Made by a program: the position numbers and the translations under genes
Notes under the pieces: generated by a model
What the model was told of the DNA's origin: nothing
Seen by the model: only the letters and a program-made list of their open reading frames with translations
Database searches by the model: none
NCBI RefSeq assembly: GCF_015706575.1
Contig: NW_024037062.1
Location: 926,811 to 990,810, forward strand
Length of the DNA stretch: 64,000 nucleotides
Direction: 5' to 3'
Origin: Patiria miniata
Lineage: Eukaryota > Echinodermata > Asteroidea > Valvatida > Asterinidae
Shown: positions 1 through 11,275 of the stretch, one piece after another
Layout: every line of letters starts with the position of its first letter
Numbering within the stretch: position 1 is the stretch's first letter

Positions 1-159
1 GTGACTGAATCTGCCTGCTTGCCCTGAGCTTAACCACACACAAGAATTGTGTAGGGATTTGAAGTGTTATCCATACTCCACAGAAGATTACTTCAAGGAA
101 TTTGAAATGTGGATACTAACACTTTTGGCAAAAGTGAAGTTGCAAAACTTCAAGTGTTA

Positions 160-430
160 CGGTTTTAGAGGTGGGAACCAAACCCAGAATGCTGTTCAAG
201 GGAAAACCCACCGAATCAGGCAGGGACTGAAAACCAAATCCAGAAGACTAGGAGGGTTGATCTAGGGGAGCCAGGTTGGTGGAGCGTTCTTTCCTTGCTG
301 TCCACCGCTGTGACCAGGGTTCGAATCCCGCCTGGGCCAATATGTGGATTGGGTTTTCAGTCCCTGCCTGATTCCGTGGGTTTTATCCTAGAACATTACT
401 CTGGGGTTTTCCTCCCATCTCTAAAACTGT
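160..430. repeat. Inverted pair of SINE tails with a tRNA-like head between
   Basis: Bases 160-243 are an imperfect reverse complement of 344-430 (CAGTCCCTGCCTGATTC...CCTCTAAAAC). Between them, 269-340 carries a tRNA-like head ending in a B box, GGGTTCGAATCCC. This is a tRNA-derived SINE next to an inverted partial copy, in a DCTN4 intron. Confidence 0.75.
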
Positions 431-597
431 AATGTCTTTTCATTGTCTTCTCTCTACAGGTTTCTTCAGGCTTGCGAGCTACAGTGCCTGGGGTGCTTTT
501 GAGGAATCCTTGGTTTCATTACCAGAAAATTTTATGAGTGGATACCACCGCCCGACTGCCCAGTACTGGTTTAGTGGGACACTGTCAGCCAACTCAC

Positions 598-707
598 CCT
601 GCATCTTTGAGAGCGTTTGATGAGCAGATGTTTGTGTCTTGGATACAGATCATTGACAATGGACGCTGACATCTCAGGCTGTAAGAAACGCTGGCGGATG
701 CTGGGAA
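598..707 (-). CDS. DCTN4: DCTN4 coding exon 7
   Basis: This exon encodes [20 protein letters not shown] and [17 protein letters not shown], the hallmark p62 segment. The acceptor is GGTCTAG|TT, chosen because it keeps phase 1; the donor is AGG|GTGAGT. The gene continues before base 1. Confidence 0.92.
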
Positions 708-3700
708 CTAGACCGAGGGAGAAATCATCCATCAAAACAAACAATCCATTTTTGAAAGAGATTCTGACAAATTTAACAGGAAATGGCGTCTGATGGAAGA
801 CAGCCCTATTCAACTTTGAGAAATGTTCATAAGTGATGGTTTTGGGGAGGGAATGTTAGTTTACAGTTTGAAAGAAAATGTGAAACTGTGTCTATTAAGC
901 ATTATATTCAGTAATTTTCAAGTTAAACAAAGAAATTGACTGGAGCAGGGTTTGAACCTGCGACAACCAGATTGCCGTTCCGGTGCTCTACCAACTGAGC
1001 CATTCAGCCCTATGTTAGAGATTCCCCATTTGGTCAATTCTTTCATTTGTCAATCTCTTTGTCTTTCACTATTAACTAATTACCTCAAATGTTTCAATTT
1101 TCTTTTTGTAAACCTTTAAACCTCCATATGGGACATTTTGGCTAAATTCCCTTGCTCAACTAGTCAACAACGTGCAACACATGTCAAAGTGAGAACCCTG
1201 CCCAGTGCAGCAAGATCCAACAGGTCAAAACTCCCCAAGGCCTAACTGCCTCAGAGTCTGTGGTCACTGAATGCAGCAGGACACAACTGTGGCATCGTTC
1301 AATGGGACTAGCTCTCATTGTCTCAGAATTGGCTGTTTATTCTCTGGTGTTGATGGCTCGATGCAGCAAGGTGCCACAGACTTTTACAACCTGTTGCACT
1401 GTGTCGCGTTTTGCAAAGTTAGGGTTAAAGCTATAGTCCATCATTTGCAGCCATCCGAAAAGTAACTGGCGTAATTATTGTTGAAAAACAAACTTAGTTG
1501 AAAGATAGTAATGGAACTAAACTCCCTGTGAAATTATTCTTTCTGGGAAGCTGTCATTTTGAAGTAATCAACGAAAGAAGGCATTTCCAACGGTGATTCT
1601 TAAGAAGCACCGTAGGAAAATTTAAATTAGTAGTTCGTTTTGTTATTCAGCGCAGCGCGCACAAGTATTGGAACGACGCACACGCACGCGCGGTTGTTAT
1701 AATTCGTCGGATCAGTGCGCTACGTTGCGTATAGCTGCAATTCAAAACAATTCGAAACATGATCAGTAACTTTTGATTTGATATTGAGATCTTAGAATGC
1801 TGCTTTTCTCGGAATGAACAGCTGAAGCTTAGCTGAAACTTCATCAGGTTAGTTGCTCAGTATCCTTCATTAGATTTTGAACTCTTTTGTTGCTTCAAAT
1901 GAACAAAATGCACAAATTACAAATGATGGACTGTAGCTTTAATATTACTGAAAGGCAGTTTTCATTACTCTTTTCTGGGCGGAGTTTAAGGGTTGTGTCA
2001 GTGGGGGAGGGAGTAGAACCATCGACAATCCTACCTTTCTCCAGAATGACCGGCTGGGTGAAGTATTTGGCTGGGACCGGGTCCGCATCCTCCATAGGCT
2101 CAATGACTTTGATGGTCACCTCCTCTGCCTGCTCTCCCTCCTTCAAACTGAAATGGTACAGTCCAACATTGGCTTGGTTATGCATCAGAGCGGACCTTTG
2201 TATTTTGAGGATTTAGGGGTGGTTTCCTTGTCTTGGTGGTAAATCACATGGGGTTAAAGCTATAGTCCATCATTTGCAGCCATCCGAAAAGTAACTGGCG
2301 TAATTATTGTTGAAAAACATACTTGGTTGAAAGATAGTAAGGAAACTAAACTCCCTGTGAAATGATTCTTTCTGGGAAGCTGTCATTTTGAAGTAATTAA
2401 CGAAAGAAGGCATTTCCAACAGTGATTCTTAAGAAGCACCGTAGGAAAATTTAAATTAGTAGTTCGTTTTGTTATTCAGCGCAGCACGCACAAATATTGG
2501 AACGATGCACACGCGCGCGCGGTTGTTATAATTCGTCGGATCAGTGCGCTACGTCGCGTATAGCTGCAATTCAAAACAATTCAAAATATGATTCAGTAAC
2601 TTTTGATTTGAATTTGAGATCTTAGAATGCTGTTTTTCTCGGAATGTACAGCTGAAGCTGAGCTGAAACTTCATCAGGTTAGTTGCTCAGTATCCTTCAT
2701 TAGATTTTGAACACTTTTGTTGCTTCAAACGAACAAAATGCACAAATTACAAACGATGGACTGTAGCTTTAAGCGTAGGAATCATTGGTATTGGATTTTG
2801 AGAGTCCATGGTATACTGTCCCAAAAAATTTCATGGTATTCATTATTATCAAGTATTATCAAGAAAATTTAGTTTACTAGGCCAACCACTTCGACCTATG
2901 TGAGATAAGCATAGCTAAGCAACTTCCGTAGCTAAGCAATTTTAAGTTCGCACCAACGCCAGTTGGTTGGAAAAAAAAAAGGTAAAAGGTAAGTTTATCT
3001 CACTTGAAGCTGGAGAGTGCCGTCAGCAATCCGCTACTACGTCGTGTTCCGGAGGAGGTGGGAGCCGATAGTTTCTCCTGAATGTGGAAGTACGTCCGCC
3101 GACGAGTGTACTTCTTCTTCTCCCGTTCGATCTTTTCGCGGCCCGCCAGCTGTCGGTAGAAGTCAAGGAGCTCTCGGATCTATTTGGAAAAAAAAAACGA
3201 AATCAGATTTGAGAGGACGTACTTGACCAAAAACTAACTGTTCAAAAAATAAAAATTAGAATTACCACCAGTTAATTCAAAATCCTTTCACAACTTTAGC
3301 CTTAACTCCCTAGGCATTGTTGCTAGGATGCAACCTCAATCCTGCAAAATCTTCCCACTGCCTCCATGTAAAAATTGCATACAGCCCCAATCCTGCAAAA
3401 TTCCCCGTTATTTCTTGAAAATTACATCCAATAATATTCTGAAGCACATTACCACAAGCAGAGGCTGTTTTTACAACTTTCGTGATAAATGAATCAACAA
3501 TCACACAATGGGATACCTTAAGTTCAACATTATATCACTCACATACAACCAAAAGAAATTGTTAGGTAATTTACCCTCTTTGTATGTTCGTTTGCTGGCT
3601 CAACCCACGCACCGCTTGCTGCAAGTAAAAACAGAAATGAGTGAGCTTTATTAACCAAAACTAGTCAAGCATAAAATAGACACATTTTCCATATATAGTT

Positions 3701-6700
3701 TAGCTAGCGAATGCCACTTTCAGCGGTTTTGTAGTTATGGTCGCCATCTTTAATTTTGCTTTGCATTTTAGTTTTCTTCGTTCTCATGTTATTCAAAACT
3801 TTCCCTCCAAAAAACTCTAAACCCTGCCCTCTATCCATAACATTCCTGTTGGTTTTAAAACATGGCTAATAATTGGGTGATTCGACTAACCTGAAAGTGG
3901 ATATTCGTTCTCCGATAGGAACGGAGTGCGTAGTCTGAACACAGACTCAAAATGGTATGGACAGCCATTAAAAGTGTGATACCGGCCAGTGCGTAGAGAA
4001 TCCATTATATCGAAAATCCAATATCGAGAATATCCAATATATCGATTATCCCATGTAAAAGTTATACACCATAAAGATGACACTTTGATGACAAAAAAAA
4101 TGTTAAGTCCCAATTCTCCACGGCTTTCTCTGTAGCATATTGCTCAAACTTTTTAAAACAAATCTCAGCACTGCAAGTTTGTCCAGAACGGGCGGTTTCT
4201 TTTGAGGTTTTACATTAGGGAGACCGTGAATTCCAGCGAACGCAGAGCACAAAGCGACACCGCTTGGCATTTTGCGCTGTTTTTAATTTTGCATCACAAG
4301 CACACGTTGACGCCGAGTTTTAGTTTATTATACAGCAAACGTTAAACACAAACGAGAATCTTATTTTGACGATAATGCGACGCATTTTTGATATTTTTGA
4401 TATCATTCCTCATTATCGAAAATTTTGATATTTCGATGTTATTAAAAAATTGCCATCGTCGATATCGGTATTAAAATAATATCAAATAATCGAGTAATAT
4501 CGATATATCAACGGTGAATACATGTGTCATGCGTTCAGGTCTCCGGTGCCCTTAACTACCCAATGGCCTCATTTTTCAATCTGGCAAGGAACCGTTTCGT
4601 CACTTACCCACTTCCTTGTCCGATATCCCAGCATCCCTTGAAGTCCAGCGGCAGAATCCGCAAGCCAGGTAGTATACCTTCTTCGTGGTTGCCTTGGACG
4701 GATCACTGGCGTCCGGCACTGCCATGCTGGTGGCCCGCGTCGATAGCGTGTGCTTGCAGCTCGGACAGTCTAGACAGTTTGGGCAACTGAAAGTGGAGAG
4801 ACAACAGTTAGAAGTAACAAGGATTGCAGTGGTGGTATGTAAAAATTATCTTTTGTGACTTTGTTTATCTTGATGAATGCTACATTTGAATGCTGGCATG
4901 TAACAAAATTAGCCAAATATGTGATGCGATCAAGCTACATGAGTTGTTTGTCGGGAATTTTCATTTGGAGATACAGGCCAAAATAGGGCCACATCACTTC
5001 GACACATCTCTTGGTGTTCCGACTTGCATATTTTTAAACTAAAGATGGTATCAGCATGTGTTTTCACAGCAGTAATGCTGAGATTGTGCTCTTTTCAAAT
5101 CTGTAATAAAAAAATTTGACCGAGGTCGACAAACGACTCATTTAGCTTGATCGCATCACATATAGGCCAAATTTATGTTGTTATTTGGTCTGAAATCAGC
5201 GAAATAAAAGTTTATTCTACTACAAATCTGTAAACGTATCTCAAATTGATATGTTCATTTGACAACTGAAACTGACACACAATTTGATTGTCTACTCAAA
5301 TTTACTAATTCTCTGGGGATTTTTGTCTTTCCTTCCCTTATATATTTTTGAAATGCTTTTTAATCCACCCTAAAGTTCCGATTTTATGTGACGAATTTGC
5401 TTCAAGTGTCTACTATCTACATTTCAATCAAATAACATAAAATGATGCATATTTACAAACAAGAACGGGCCAGAATGCTTTCAAGTACATTTACAAAGTA
5501 AACAACAGTAGTGCTGCTCGTGTTTAAAGCTGAATTCTATCGAATCTTCAAATATATTTGATCAAGTTTCAAATGCTAGCTGAAAAATGCGTGCTCCAGT
5601 TTGCATTTAAATTGGCTGCTGTCAAAGATTTGGGTGCCACTGCTGAAAATTGACAATGAGCTTAAAGGGAAAATACAACATTTGCAAACATCAAAAAATA
5701 AAACTCTCAAATCATTTTGAAATACCTTGCAGGACTGTTAGTGAATGACAGTGTAAAGCATCCTGTAAAATCATGGCACCTGGTATACTGTCATTTTCAA
5801 GAAAAGTGGTATTTGTGTATAGATTGCCAACGCTGGTCGGCCGACCAGCGTTGGAAAAAACTGGCTTTTTTTCAAATACTGGCCCCAGTTGACCATCGCA
5901 CTTGTTTGCAATCGATTACACACCTATGAACGGGTACAAGCCAGCTAGACTGGTTCCCTGACCTTACAATTCCCCAATATATGTAAACTGCTCTGTTTCT
6001 TCTTAAATGGAGTCAGGGAACCAGACTACAAGAAAATGATTGTTTTTCTTGGTTTTTATAGCATTTTCGAACCCAAAACCTCAAAAAAGTCAGTGTAACT
6101 ATATTTGCTATATATTTCCAACCCCCCAATTCCATCAATTTCTGAAAATTACAGCAAAAGCAAATGATGTATATTCCCTTTAATAAGTATGAATAACATC
6201 CCTAAATGATATTTTTTGTCGAGATGGCAGATCAGCAGATGTGTACACAGTTTTAAAAATGCAAATTAGTGATAACATTCTTCACAGAAGCTCCCATTTT
6301 AATGGGTGTTAAATATCCATTGACAAAAGTGTGGCATAAAACTATGCTGCAGACACAAGTATAGCAAGCAAATATGTGGTGGCTCAAGACATATTGGAGC
6401 TGTGCTCAGCCATAACAAAATATCCCCCATACGTCTGGTCGAGAACAACCCACTTCAGAATCTGAATTCTAACTGCATACCGATTTCTCTTGATTCTTGC
6501 CTCAGCTGAGGGCATATTCTCCAGGCAGTTGGGGCAATAGTGGGAATCCACCTAATGACAGAAAAAAGTTTGATTGGAATAATTTCCATACATACTTTTA
6601 ATTTACTTTGATATCACATATCGTGTTTCTAGCATTTGGATTATAATAATCCACCCCTTGAAAACTAAGTCAATCACTCTAAAACAATGCCAACTGTACG

Positions 6701-8206
6701 GCCCGGCGCGGCATGGCGCTGAAGCGCGCACCCGACGACCGTTTGTCGGCCAACTTCGGCTGCCGTTCTACCTCTGCCGTGATACGAGTGAAGCCTCATA
6801 GCTAGTGCAGCAATAGTGCATCAAACAGTCGTCGGGTGCGCGCTTCAGCGCCATGCCGCGCCGTGTAGTTGGCAAGTGTGACTGGTGGTTCGCTGTGTGT
6901 GCATGGTAATCGACAGCGCTTTGCAGTTTGTTTGTGCACAAATCTAGCACCGGGCATCATCAGGGCCGCACGGCTGTCGGTTATGCCTCCTTTTTTCACG
7001 GCAATTGTAGGCTGAATCTTCATTGTGGATCGTTTTTTTCTTCTTCAAGGACCTGTGTAATGGTTATGCCAGGCAAGGTTTGGGTGAGTCCCAGTTGAAA
7101 TCAGTGTGTTATGGGGACAAAATTGCACATTTTTGAAATTTTTTTTTGGACCTGCCAATGCTGCAGGTCCAAGTGAAAAACTTCCTCCAGCCCTAAATGA
7201 CAACCCAATGAAAAAATATAGGGCTGGGTAACTCCAGCTAGGTGTCCACTAATACCATGGAGGAATCCTCCATGCTAATACTAATACTCATCATGTTTGG
7301 GAAAGAATGTTGCAACCCAACGCCAATTTTTTTCTTCATATATCATCTCAATAAAGGTCATTCATTGCAAAAATTGTTGAAAAGACACGAATCTGGGACT
7401 GAGAAACATAATTTCCAATTTTGTTAGGATATAGGCCTAGCCCTAGGGCCTACTTAGAAATGTTTCTTGACTCTCCATAGACTTTGTACACAACCTCTGA
7501 AGTGGCTTATTCTTTTTAGTAGGCCTAGCTGGAGTTACTCAAAGGTGGCATTATTTTGGCAAGCTAATTCTTTCCCATTTTTGATTTCACACAACATCCA
7601 ACAATGTACAATGAAAATCTAAATGAATTTGCTGTTATTAAGTCAAAGAGAACCATAACCCACTCCCCCCCCCAAAAAAAGGTAACGTCCTGCCCGTCCC
7701 CCCCCCCCCCCCCCCCCCGAAAAACATGCAAAATGTATTTTTGCATGCAGTTTGCAATACAATCATGACAATGGAATGCAAATGCAATGGACGTGGACCA
7801 GACATTTTCTGGACCGTACTTTATTGTCAGTTTGGTCTTTTGTACCCATGATGATCCACCAACAAATTGTCAATGATAACAGAGCAAGTAAAGATAAACT
7901 GTAGCCTAACGTCTGTTACTTGATTTATTAATCGTGACGTGTCGATCATTTTGTGCAGACATGTGCCATGTGTGCCGTGGGTGGGCGGAAACACCGAAAA
8001 TGACAAAAATCACCTCGTCCCAAAAAAAATCCACAATGAACCAACACGAATAACTCGACTTTCTCAATTCTTCTTACCTCGTGAGAGACACAACGTCCGC
8101 ATCTCAGCTTCAAGCAATGTTTGCAGAAATAAAGTTTAGTAATCGGCGAACTAAGGCCGCAAGTACACAGGATTTGCACCCGTTGGGACCCCAAAAGAGT
8201 CGCCAT
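598..8206 (-). CDS. DCTN4: Dynactin subunit 4 (p62), 5' seven coding exons; gene runs off the window start
   Basis: Dynactin p62 belongs to the pointed-end complex of dynactin, the cytoplasmic activator of dynein. Coding exons, in order of translation: 8206-8078, 6551-6481, 4786-4608, 3618-3575, 3179-3004, 2147-2035 and 707-598. They join with consistent phases into 274 codons. The product begins [17 protein letters not shown] and has the cysteine-rich zinc-binding region (residues about 14-84) with motifs [21 protein letters not shown] and [10 protein letters not shown], then [14 protein letters not shown] and [13 protein letters not shown], all diagnostic of the p62 family. The start is the first ATG, in a good context (AAAATGG). 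The next exon, which should begin near KCEHNLS, is not in bases 1-597, so the C-terminal part of the protein lies outside. Introns hold MITEs and SINEs but all seven exons are intact. The identification is recognition of conserved motifs; no search was run. Confidence 0.95.
936..1012 (-). repeat. tRNA-derived SINE head / tRNA-like pseudogene
   Basis: The reverse complement starts GGGCTGAATGGCTCAGTTGG and contains D-arm, anticodon-arm (loop ACGGCAA) and a perfect T-arm GCAGG-TTCAAAC-CCTGC. The 5' end does not pair with the 3' end as an acceptor stem, so a functional tRNA is unlikely. Confidence 0.7.
1425..1942 (+). mobile_element. MITE family A, copy A1 (TTAA ends)
   Basis: About 518 bp with terminal inverted repeats TTAAAGCTATAGTCCATCAT and its complement. 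The body contains the markers GTAACTGGCGTAATTATTG and CTTCATCAGGTTAGTTG shared by all A copies. The TTAA borders suit a piggyBac- or Kolobok-type non-autonomous element. It ends 93 bases from DCTN4 exon 6. Confidence 0.85.
2035..2147 (-). CDS. DCTN4: DCTN4 coding exon 6
   Basis: This exon encodes [17 protein letters not shown], then [15 protein letters not shown]. It aligns with SLKEGEDQKEIKIEP in vertebrate p62. The acceptor is CATTTCAG and the donor AAAG|GTAGGA. A family A MITE ends only 93 bases downstream, in the following intron. Confidence 0.92.
2254..2772 (+). mobile_element. MITE family A, copy A2
   Basis: Near-identical to A1 in the same orientation, 519 bp with intact TTAAAGC...GCTTTAA ends. 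A1 and A2 flank DCTN4 exon 6 like direct repeats. Confidence 0.87.
3004..3179 (-). CDS. DCTN4: DCTN4 coding exon 5
   Basis: This exon encodes [20 protein letters not shown] and a basic stretch ([10 protein letters not shown]), equivalent to the coiled, charged segment of vertebrate p62, and ends near LTALSSF. The acceptor is AAATAG and the donor AA|GTGAGA, phase 2. Confidence 0.9.
3300..3445 (+). repeat. Repeat family F, partial copy F3
   Basis: Shares TAACTCCCTAGGC...TGCTAGGATG and CCTCAATCCTGCAAAATC with F2 (45459-45790). Only the end of the element is present. Confidence 0.7.
3575..3618 (-). CDS. DCTN4: DCTN4 coding exon 4 (44-nt micro-sized exon)
   Basis: A 44-nt exon completes the split codon and encodes [15 protein letters not shown], matching the ASGGWQEPENPHTQR region of vertebrate p62. 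The acceptor is TTGCAG and the donor AGG|GTAAAT. It was found by following phase and homology, being too short to stand out as an open frame. Confidence 0.9.
4000..4516 (+). mobile_element. Repeat family M, copy M1 (ATCGATAT-rich ends)
   Basis: Related to 36990-37335 through CAGTTTGTCCAGAACG-, TTCCAGCGAACGCAGAGCA- and CGAGTAATATCGATATATC-like segments. The termini are rich in ATATCGATAT. M1 lies in DCTN4 intron 3. Confidence 0.7.
4608..4786 (-). CDS. DCTN4: DCTN4 coding exon 3
   Basis: This exon continues with [20 protein letters not shown] and ends after [17 protein letters not shown]. The acceptor is CTTTCAG and the donor GTGG|GTAAGT, exit phase 1. Confidence 0.93.
4920..5160 (+). mobile_element. 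MITE family C, copy C1 (TA target)
   Basis: 241 bp, ends TGTGATGCGATCAAGCTA and its complement preceded and followed by TA. Tc1/mariner-type target duplication is inferred. C2 lies at 20187-20449. Confidence 0.82.
5662..6183 (+). mobile_element. MITE family B, copy B1 (TTAA ends, central palindrome)
   Basis: 522 bp with ends TTAAAGGGAAAATACAACAT and ATGTATATTCCCTTTAA. A perfect 28-bp palindrome occupies 5827-5854 (half: CCAACGCTGGTCGG). Confidence 0.87.
6481..6551 (-). CDS. DCTN4: DCTN4 coding exon 2
   Basis: This exon encodes [20 protein letters not shown] and three further residues, the most conserved stretch of dynactin p62. The acceptor is CATTAG and the donor is CG|GTATGC, phase 2, so the next Arg codon is split. 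Confidence 0.93.
6689..6873. mobile_element. Short GC-rich foldback element P5
   Basis: 185 bp with about 55-bp inverted ends (GCCAACTGTACGGC... / ...GTGTAGTTGGC; inner arm CGGCGCGGCATGGCGCTGAA). Much richer in GC than the AT-rich DCTN4 intron around it. Confidence 0.75.
7190..7560 (+). repeat. Host repeat R (uninterrupted relative of the 47-49 kb palindrome site)
   Basis: Bounded by GGGCTGGGTAACTCCAGCTA at 7220 and its inverted partner near 7525. It contains GAATCTGGGACTGAGAAA, AATTTTGTTAGGAT and GACTCTCCATAGACTTTG, which appear in the same order at 47145-47220, 48136-48150 and 49213-49230 with large insertions between them. Confidence 0.75.
7668..7720. repeat. Low-complexity A and C runs
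   Basis: A run of C about 20 bases long beside a short A run, in DCTN4 intron 1. Confidence 0.9.
8078..8206 (-). CDS. DCTN4: DCTN4 coding exon 1
   Basis: This exon encodes residues 1-43, from MATLLGSQ to CVSHE, with four CxxC-type cysteines of the zinc-binding region. The donor is GAG|GTAAGA and the exit phase is 0. Confidence 0.93.
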
Positions 8207-9430
8207 TTTTAGATCTTTTTCTCCCGGCCCGATCGATAATTATCACCACGAGAGGGCGCTATGTATGAAACGTGGCTAGTGTGTTTCATTTCCAATCAAT
8301 AATTAAAAAAAACAAAGATCATGAATCTTTGATAAAAAAAAAAAATCAATACACATATGTCAATAATCAATTTTCATATTTTTCACATCAACAATTACAG
8401 ATTATGCTGCCAGTAAGGTCGGTTGAAATGTTATACTCTTGGTGTAAAGGGAATATAAATTATATGGAAATAATGCATCTAAACTCTTAATAAATTTTTA
8501 ATCAATGTGCAATTAATTAATGAATAATCTAATTATCATCAGAAAATGAGTGATTCTATGACAACTCTTTGACAAGTCATTGTTTTGTAATTGTTTACAC
8601 AAGAAAAGACGCACTCTGTACCTTTCAATTTATTTTTTTTTCTGTTATAAATCTAAATGTCATTGGATCATTATTTTGAAATGGTACTTTTCCATTTTTT
8701 TGAAATTAATGAATTATTAATATTCTACGTATATATCTTCTTTCACACAAACACTTGCATACACAGAACCGCAACAAAAACACATTCTCAGTCGACTCTC
8801 CGAGTAATCAAACTTTTATTTGGACTTTAATTTTCTATGGAAGCAAAAGTTCAAGTAAAAAACTTTCTATAAAACAAAATACAATGTTAACTGCGTATTT
8901 ATATAAGCGCGACACTCACTTTGAAAAATATTCTGAGTAAGCAAAATATATCTTTTTATTACAGTCATGTCACAATGATAAAAAAAAATACATATTTCTT
9001 AAAGAAAGATTAGTGGTATAAATGTAATTAAAGACGAAGGCACATTTTGGGGGAAATTACACACATTTTTGAAGTTGTTGGAAATGGAAGAATTTTTTTC
9101 ATTCAGCGTTTTTAAGCAAACCCAAGGCCTACAGCACACCTCTGCACACAGGTTTTGAAGCAAACACAATTTTAATAATTCACACTGTTCTCGGCAAAAT
9201 TTGTCTGTTTGCAGCAGCTAATAAAGCTTTGGCAAAATATCTTTCAGTTTCATACCTTGTTCATTGTTCAAAGTTGCATTCCCTTTGCTTTTTTCAAGTT
9301 TCATATCCCAAAATATAAATTCCTTTTGTAAATTGCTATTTTTTCTAGCAATATAACGTTATTCATTTTTAAAAGACATCGACTGACAGAAAATTGCCTC
9401 GTTTAGTTATTGATTTATTACATTACAAAT
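8207..9430. promoter_or_regulatory. Spacer upstream of DCTN4; probable promoter region
   Basis: AT-rich spacer between the DCTN4 start and the 9.4 kb repeat. The first 80 bases upstream of the ATG are less AT-rich (CCCGGCCCGATCG). No TATA box or other element is clear. The promoter role is inferred from position only. Confidence 0.4.
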
Positions 9431-9720
9431 TTAATTGCAGCCGGCAACTATTCCATTCTCACGGGGATGGCTGGTTCCAGCACCAAACTCAGCATCGATA
9501 ATGTACGGACCGGGAACCAGTCTGTTCGTAAGGCAGATCTGTTCGTGGCCAAAATCAAAAGAAGTGCGAGTGCACAATAAGCTCTGGCCGCCTTGCATGG
9601 AAGTCTTGCATGAAATGATTGTGCGTACAAGCCCGGGCCGACGTCCCACGCGAAAATCAGGCGCTGAAAATTGACCAAAATAAGCCCCTAAGTTTCCCAT
9701 AAAAACACCGCTGTATACCA
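9431..9720 (-). other. Open frame of unclear status; possible alternative terminal exon of the Hedgehog-N-like gene
   Basis: A minus-strand frame reads PDFRVGRRPGLVRTIISC, then GPYIIDAEFGAGTSHPREN and a stop at 9431. The putative acceptor TCAATTTTCAG|CG at 9670 has a phase compatible with exon 18, skipping exon 19. However, the acceptor region (9650-9710) is an inverted copy of 9837-9892, so it may be transposon sequence, and two other frames are open as well. No family is recognised. Confidence 0.3.
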
Positions 9721-9892
9721 CATGACTATAACATTACATAATAACATAATTTTACAAATTGTTACAAACAATTTTTGTTAAGTATTTCATTGCCGTTGTT
9801 TGCTTTTGTCTTTAAATTAAAATTTGGTAGGTACATTTTATGGGAAACTCAGGCGGCTCGTTTTTGGTCAATTTTCCGGGGACAGACATACG
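9650..9892. repeat. Inverted repeat pair with GGTCAATTTTC cores
   Basis: The minus strand of 9650-9710 and the plus strand of 9837-9892 share TTTTATGGGAAACT and TTTTGGTCAATTTTC. GGTCAATTTT recurs at 9990-10025 before a (GACA)n(GACC)n tract at 10027-10060. Confidence 0.65.
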
Positions 9893-10026
9893 CAAAATAG
9901 ACGCGCATGAGCATCGATCAGGATAAAGCTCGTTTTTCTTCCCGATACTTTTGTCAAGAGTGCATTTACTGACGACGGCATGGCATTTGGTCAATTTTTG
10001 GTCAAATACTTTTGGTCAATTTTCAG

Positions 10027-10062
10027 GGACAGACAGACAGACAGACCGACCGACCGACCGGC
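10027..10062 (+). repeat. GACA/GACC microsatellite
   Basis: GACAGACAGACAGAC followed by four GACC-type units. Confidence 0.9.
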
Positions 10063-10134
10063 CAACCACCAAGTGACATGAAGAAGCTCCTATTAGAGCT
10101 TAAAAATAACAAATTCAAAGGTTTGCAGGGCCAA

Positions 10135-10180
10135 GAAGGGGGGGGGGGATTTGGGGGGGGGGGGATTTGGGGGGGGGGTT
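10135..10180 (+). repeat. G-rich low-complexity tract
   Basis: Three long G runs separated by ATTTG, with potential to form a G-quadruplex. Confidence 0.85.
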
Positions 10181-10739
10181 AGAATAAAACATTTAAGTTG
10201 AAAAACAATTGAACTTGTTAAGAGCATGGGTAAAGCAACTTTAGCAAGAATAAGTCTACAAATCCTTTCTAAAAAAACAAGTAAAATTGCAAAGCAAGTA
10301 CATGTAAGTCACTACAGCTGTATTTGTAACAAAAAAAATATTAAAGTGCTATTGCATTAAATAGGAATGTGTGCATCAAAAATGGACGAGTTGATTTATT
10401 TTATACATAGTTACTAATATCAATTCAAGAGTGGAAGATGTTCGAAACACTAGAGGGCAGCAAACGCCATTTTTATAGCGCCCTCTTTGTTGTGCAAACA
10501 CACTACTCTGAGTACTCAAGTAAAAAATTATTCACTTCAAAATCAATTTCTTACAAAATTTTATGTATATGAATAATGGTAGTCTTTCATGATACAATCA
10601 CAAAATCTAGTGATAAAAAATTATTAAGTAGTCTACAAATTTAAACTGTGCCTAGTCGTAGGAATAAGTATGTTAAGATCCACAGTTGTGTTAAGGCATA
10701 TAGGGTCATTTCTGAATTTATCCCAAAACTAGCCGACTG

Positions 10740-11092
10740 AACTATTATCAGAAAAGCTTACTTGGATTAAAAGACGTTCTGGTACTAAACACCCTGTGAC
10801 ATTATTCCGTCTGGCTTGCTGTCATTTAGAAGAAATCAAGAAATGTAGGTGATTTCCAATGATCAGTCAACTGACAGGTTTTTTTGAAAATATAGAGTGC
10901 TATTGACAAATTTATGTTTCTGATCAAAAGGTTGTGCATTGTTTTTCAATGTTCACGCAAAAAGTGTACTATCCACTGAGCTGAAACTTCAACAGGTTAG
11001 GTTTTGAACATTCTTCTTTGGATTTTGAGTGGTGTTATTTCTGGAAACGAACAAAATGCATGAAAAGCAAATGAACCTATGCGCCTTTAATG
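10740..11092 (+). mobile_element. Diverged MITE family A relative (A3)
   Basis: Keeps the order of family A landmarks (AAGCTTACTTGG, CACCCTGTGACATTATTC, TGAAACTTCAACAGGTTAG, GAACAAAATGCA) but with many changes. It lies just beyond the stop of the Hedgehog-N-like gene, so it may form part of the 3' UTR. Confidence 0.6.
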
Positions 11093-11174
11093 CGATAAAC
11101 CTTTTTTCCCTACGGGCAAAAAGTAGTCGCACTGTGAGATGTTAGTCTGGGTCCCAAGGTCTTCTTTATGTGTT

Positions 11175-11275
11175 CTAAATCAAAGGATTGTCAAGCACCC
11201 ATCTACGCTCCCAATTGTTGCGGCGTTTCAACATGGACTCTCGCAGGTCGTGCTCAGGGCTTCGCTTAGATACAC
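11175..11275 (-). CDS. Hedgehog-N-like gene exon 19: terminal exon
   Basis: Residues 919-951: GVSKRSPEHDLRESMLKRRN, then a basic tail ending VLDNPLI and TAG. The acceptor is CCTTCAG and the phase matches exon 18. SKRS and KRR are dibasic and could be proprotein-processing sites; that is inference. Confidence 0.8.

Noticed and set aside
936..1012. A functional tRNA (Ala-like anticodon GGC)
   Set aside because: D-, anticodon- and T-arms can be drawn, but the acceptor stem does not pair. It is better read as a SINE head.
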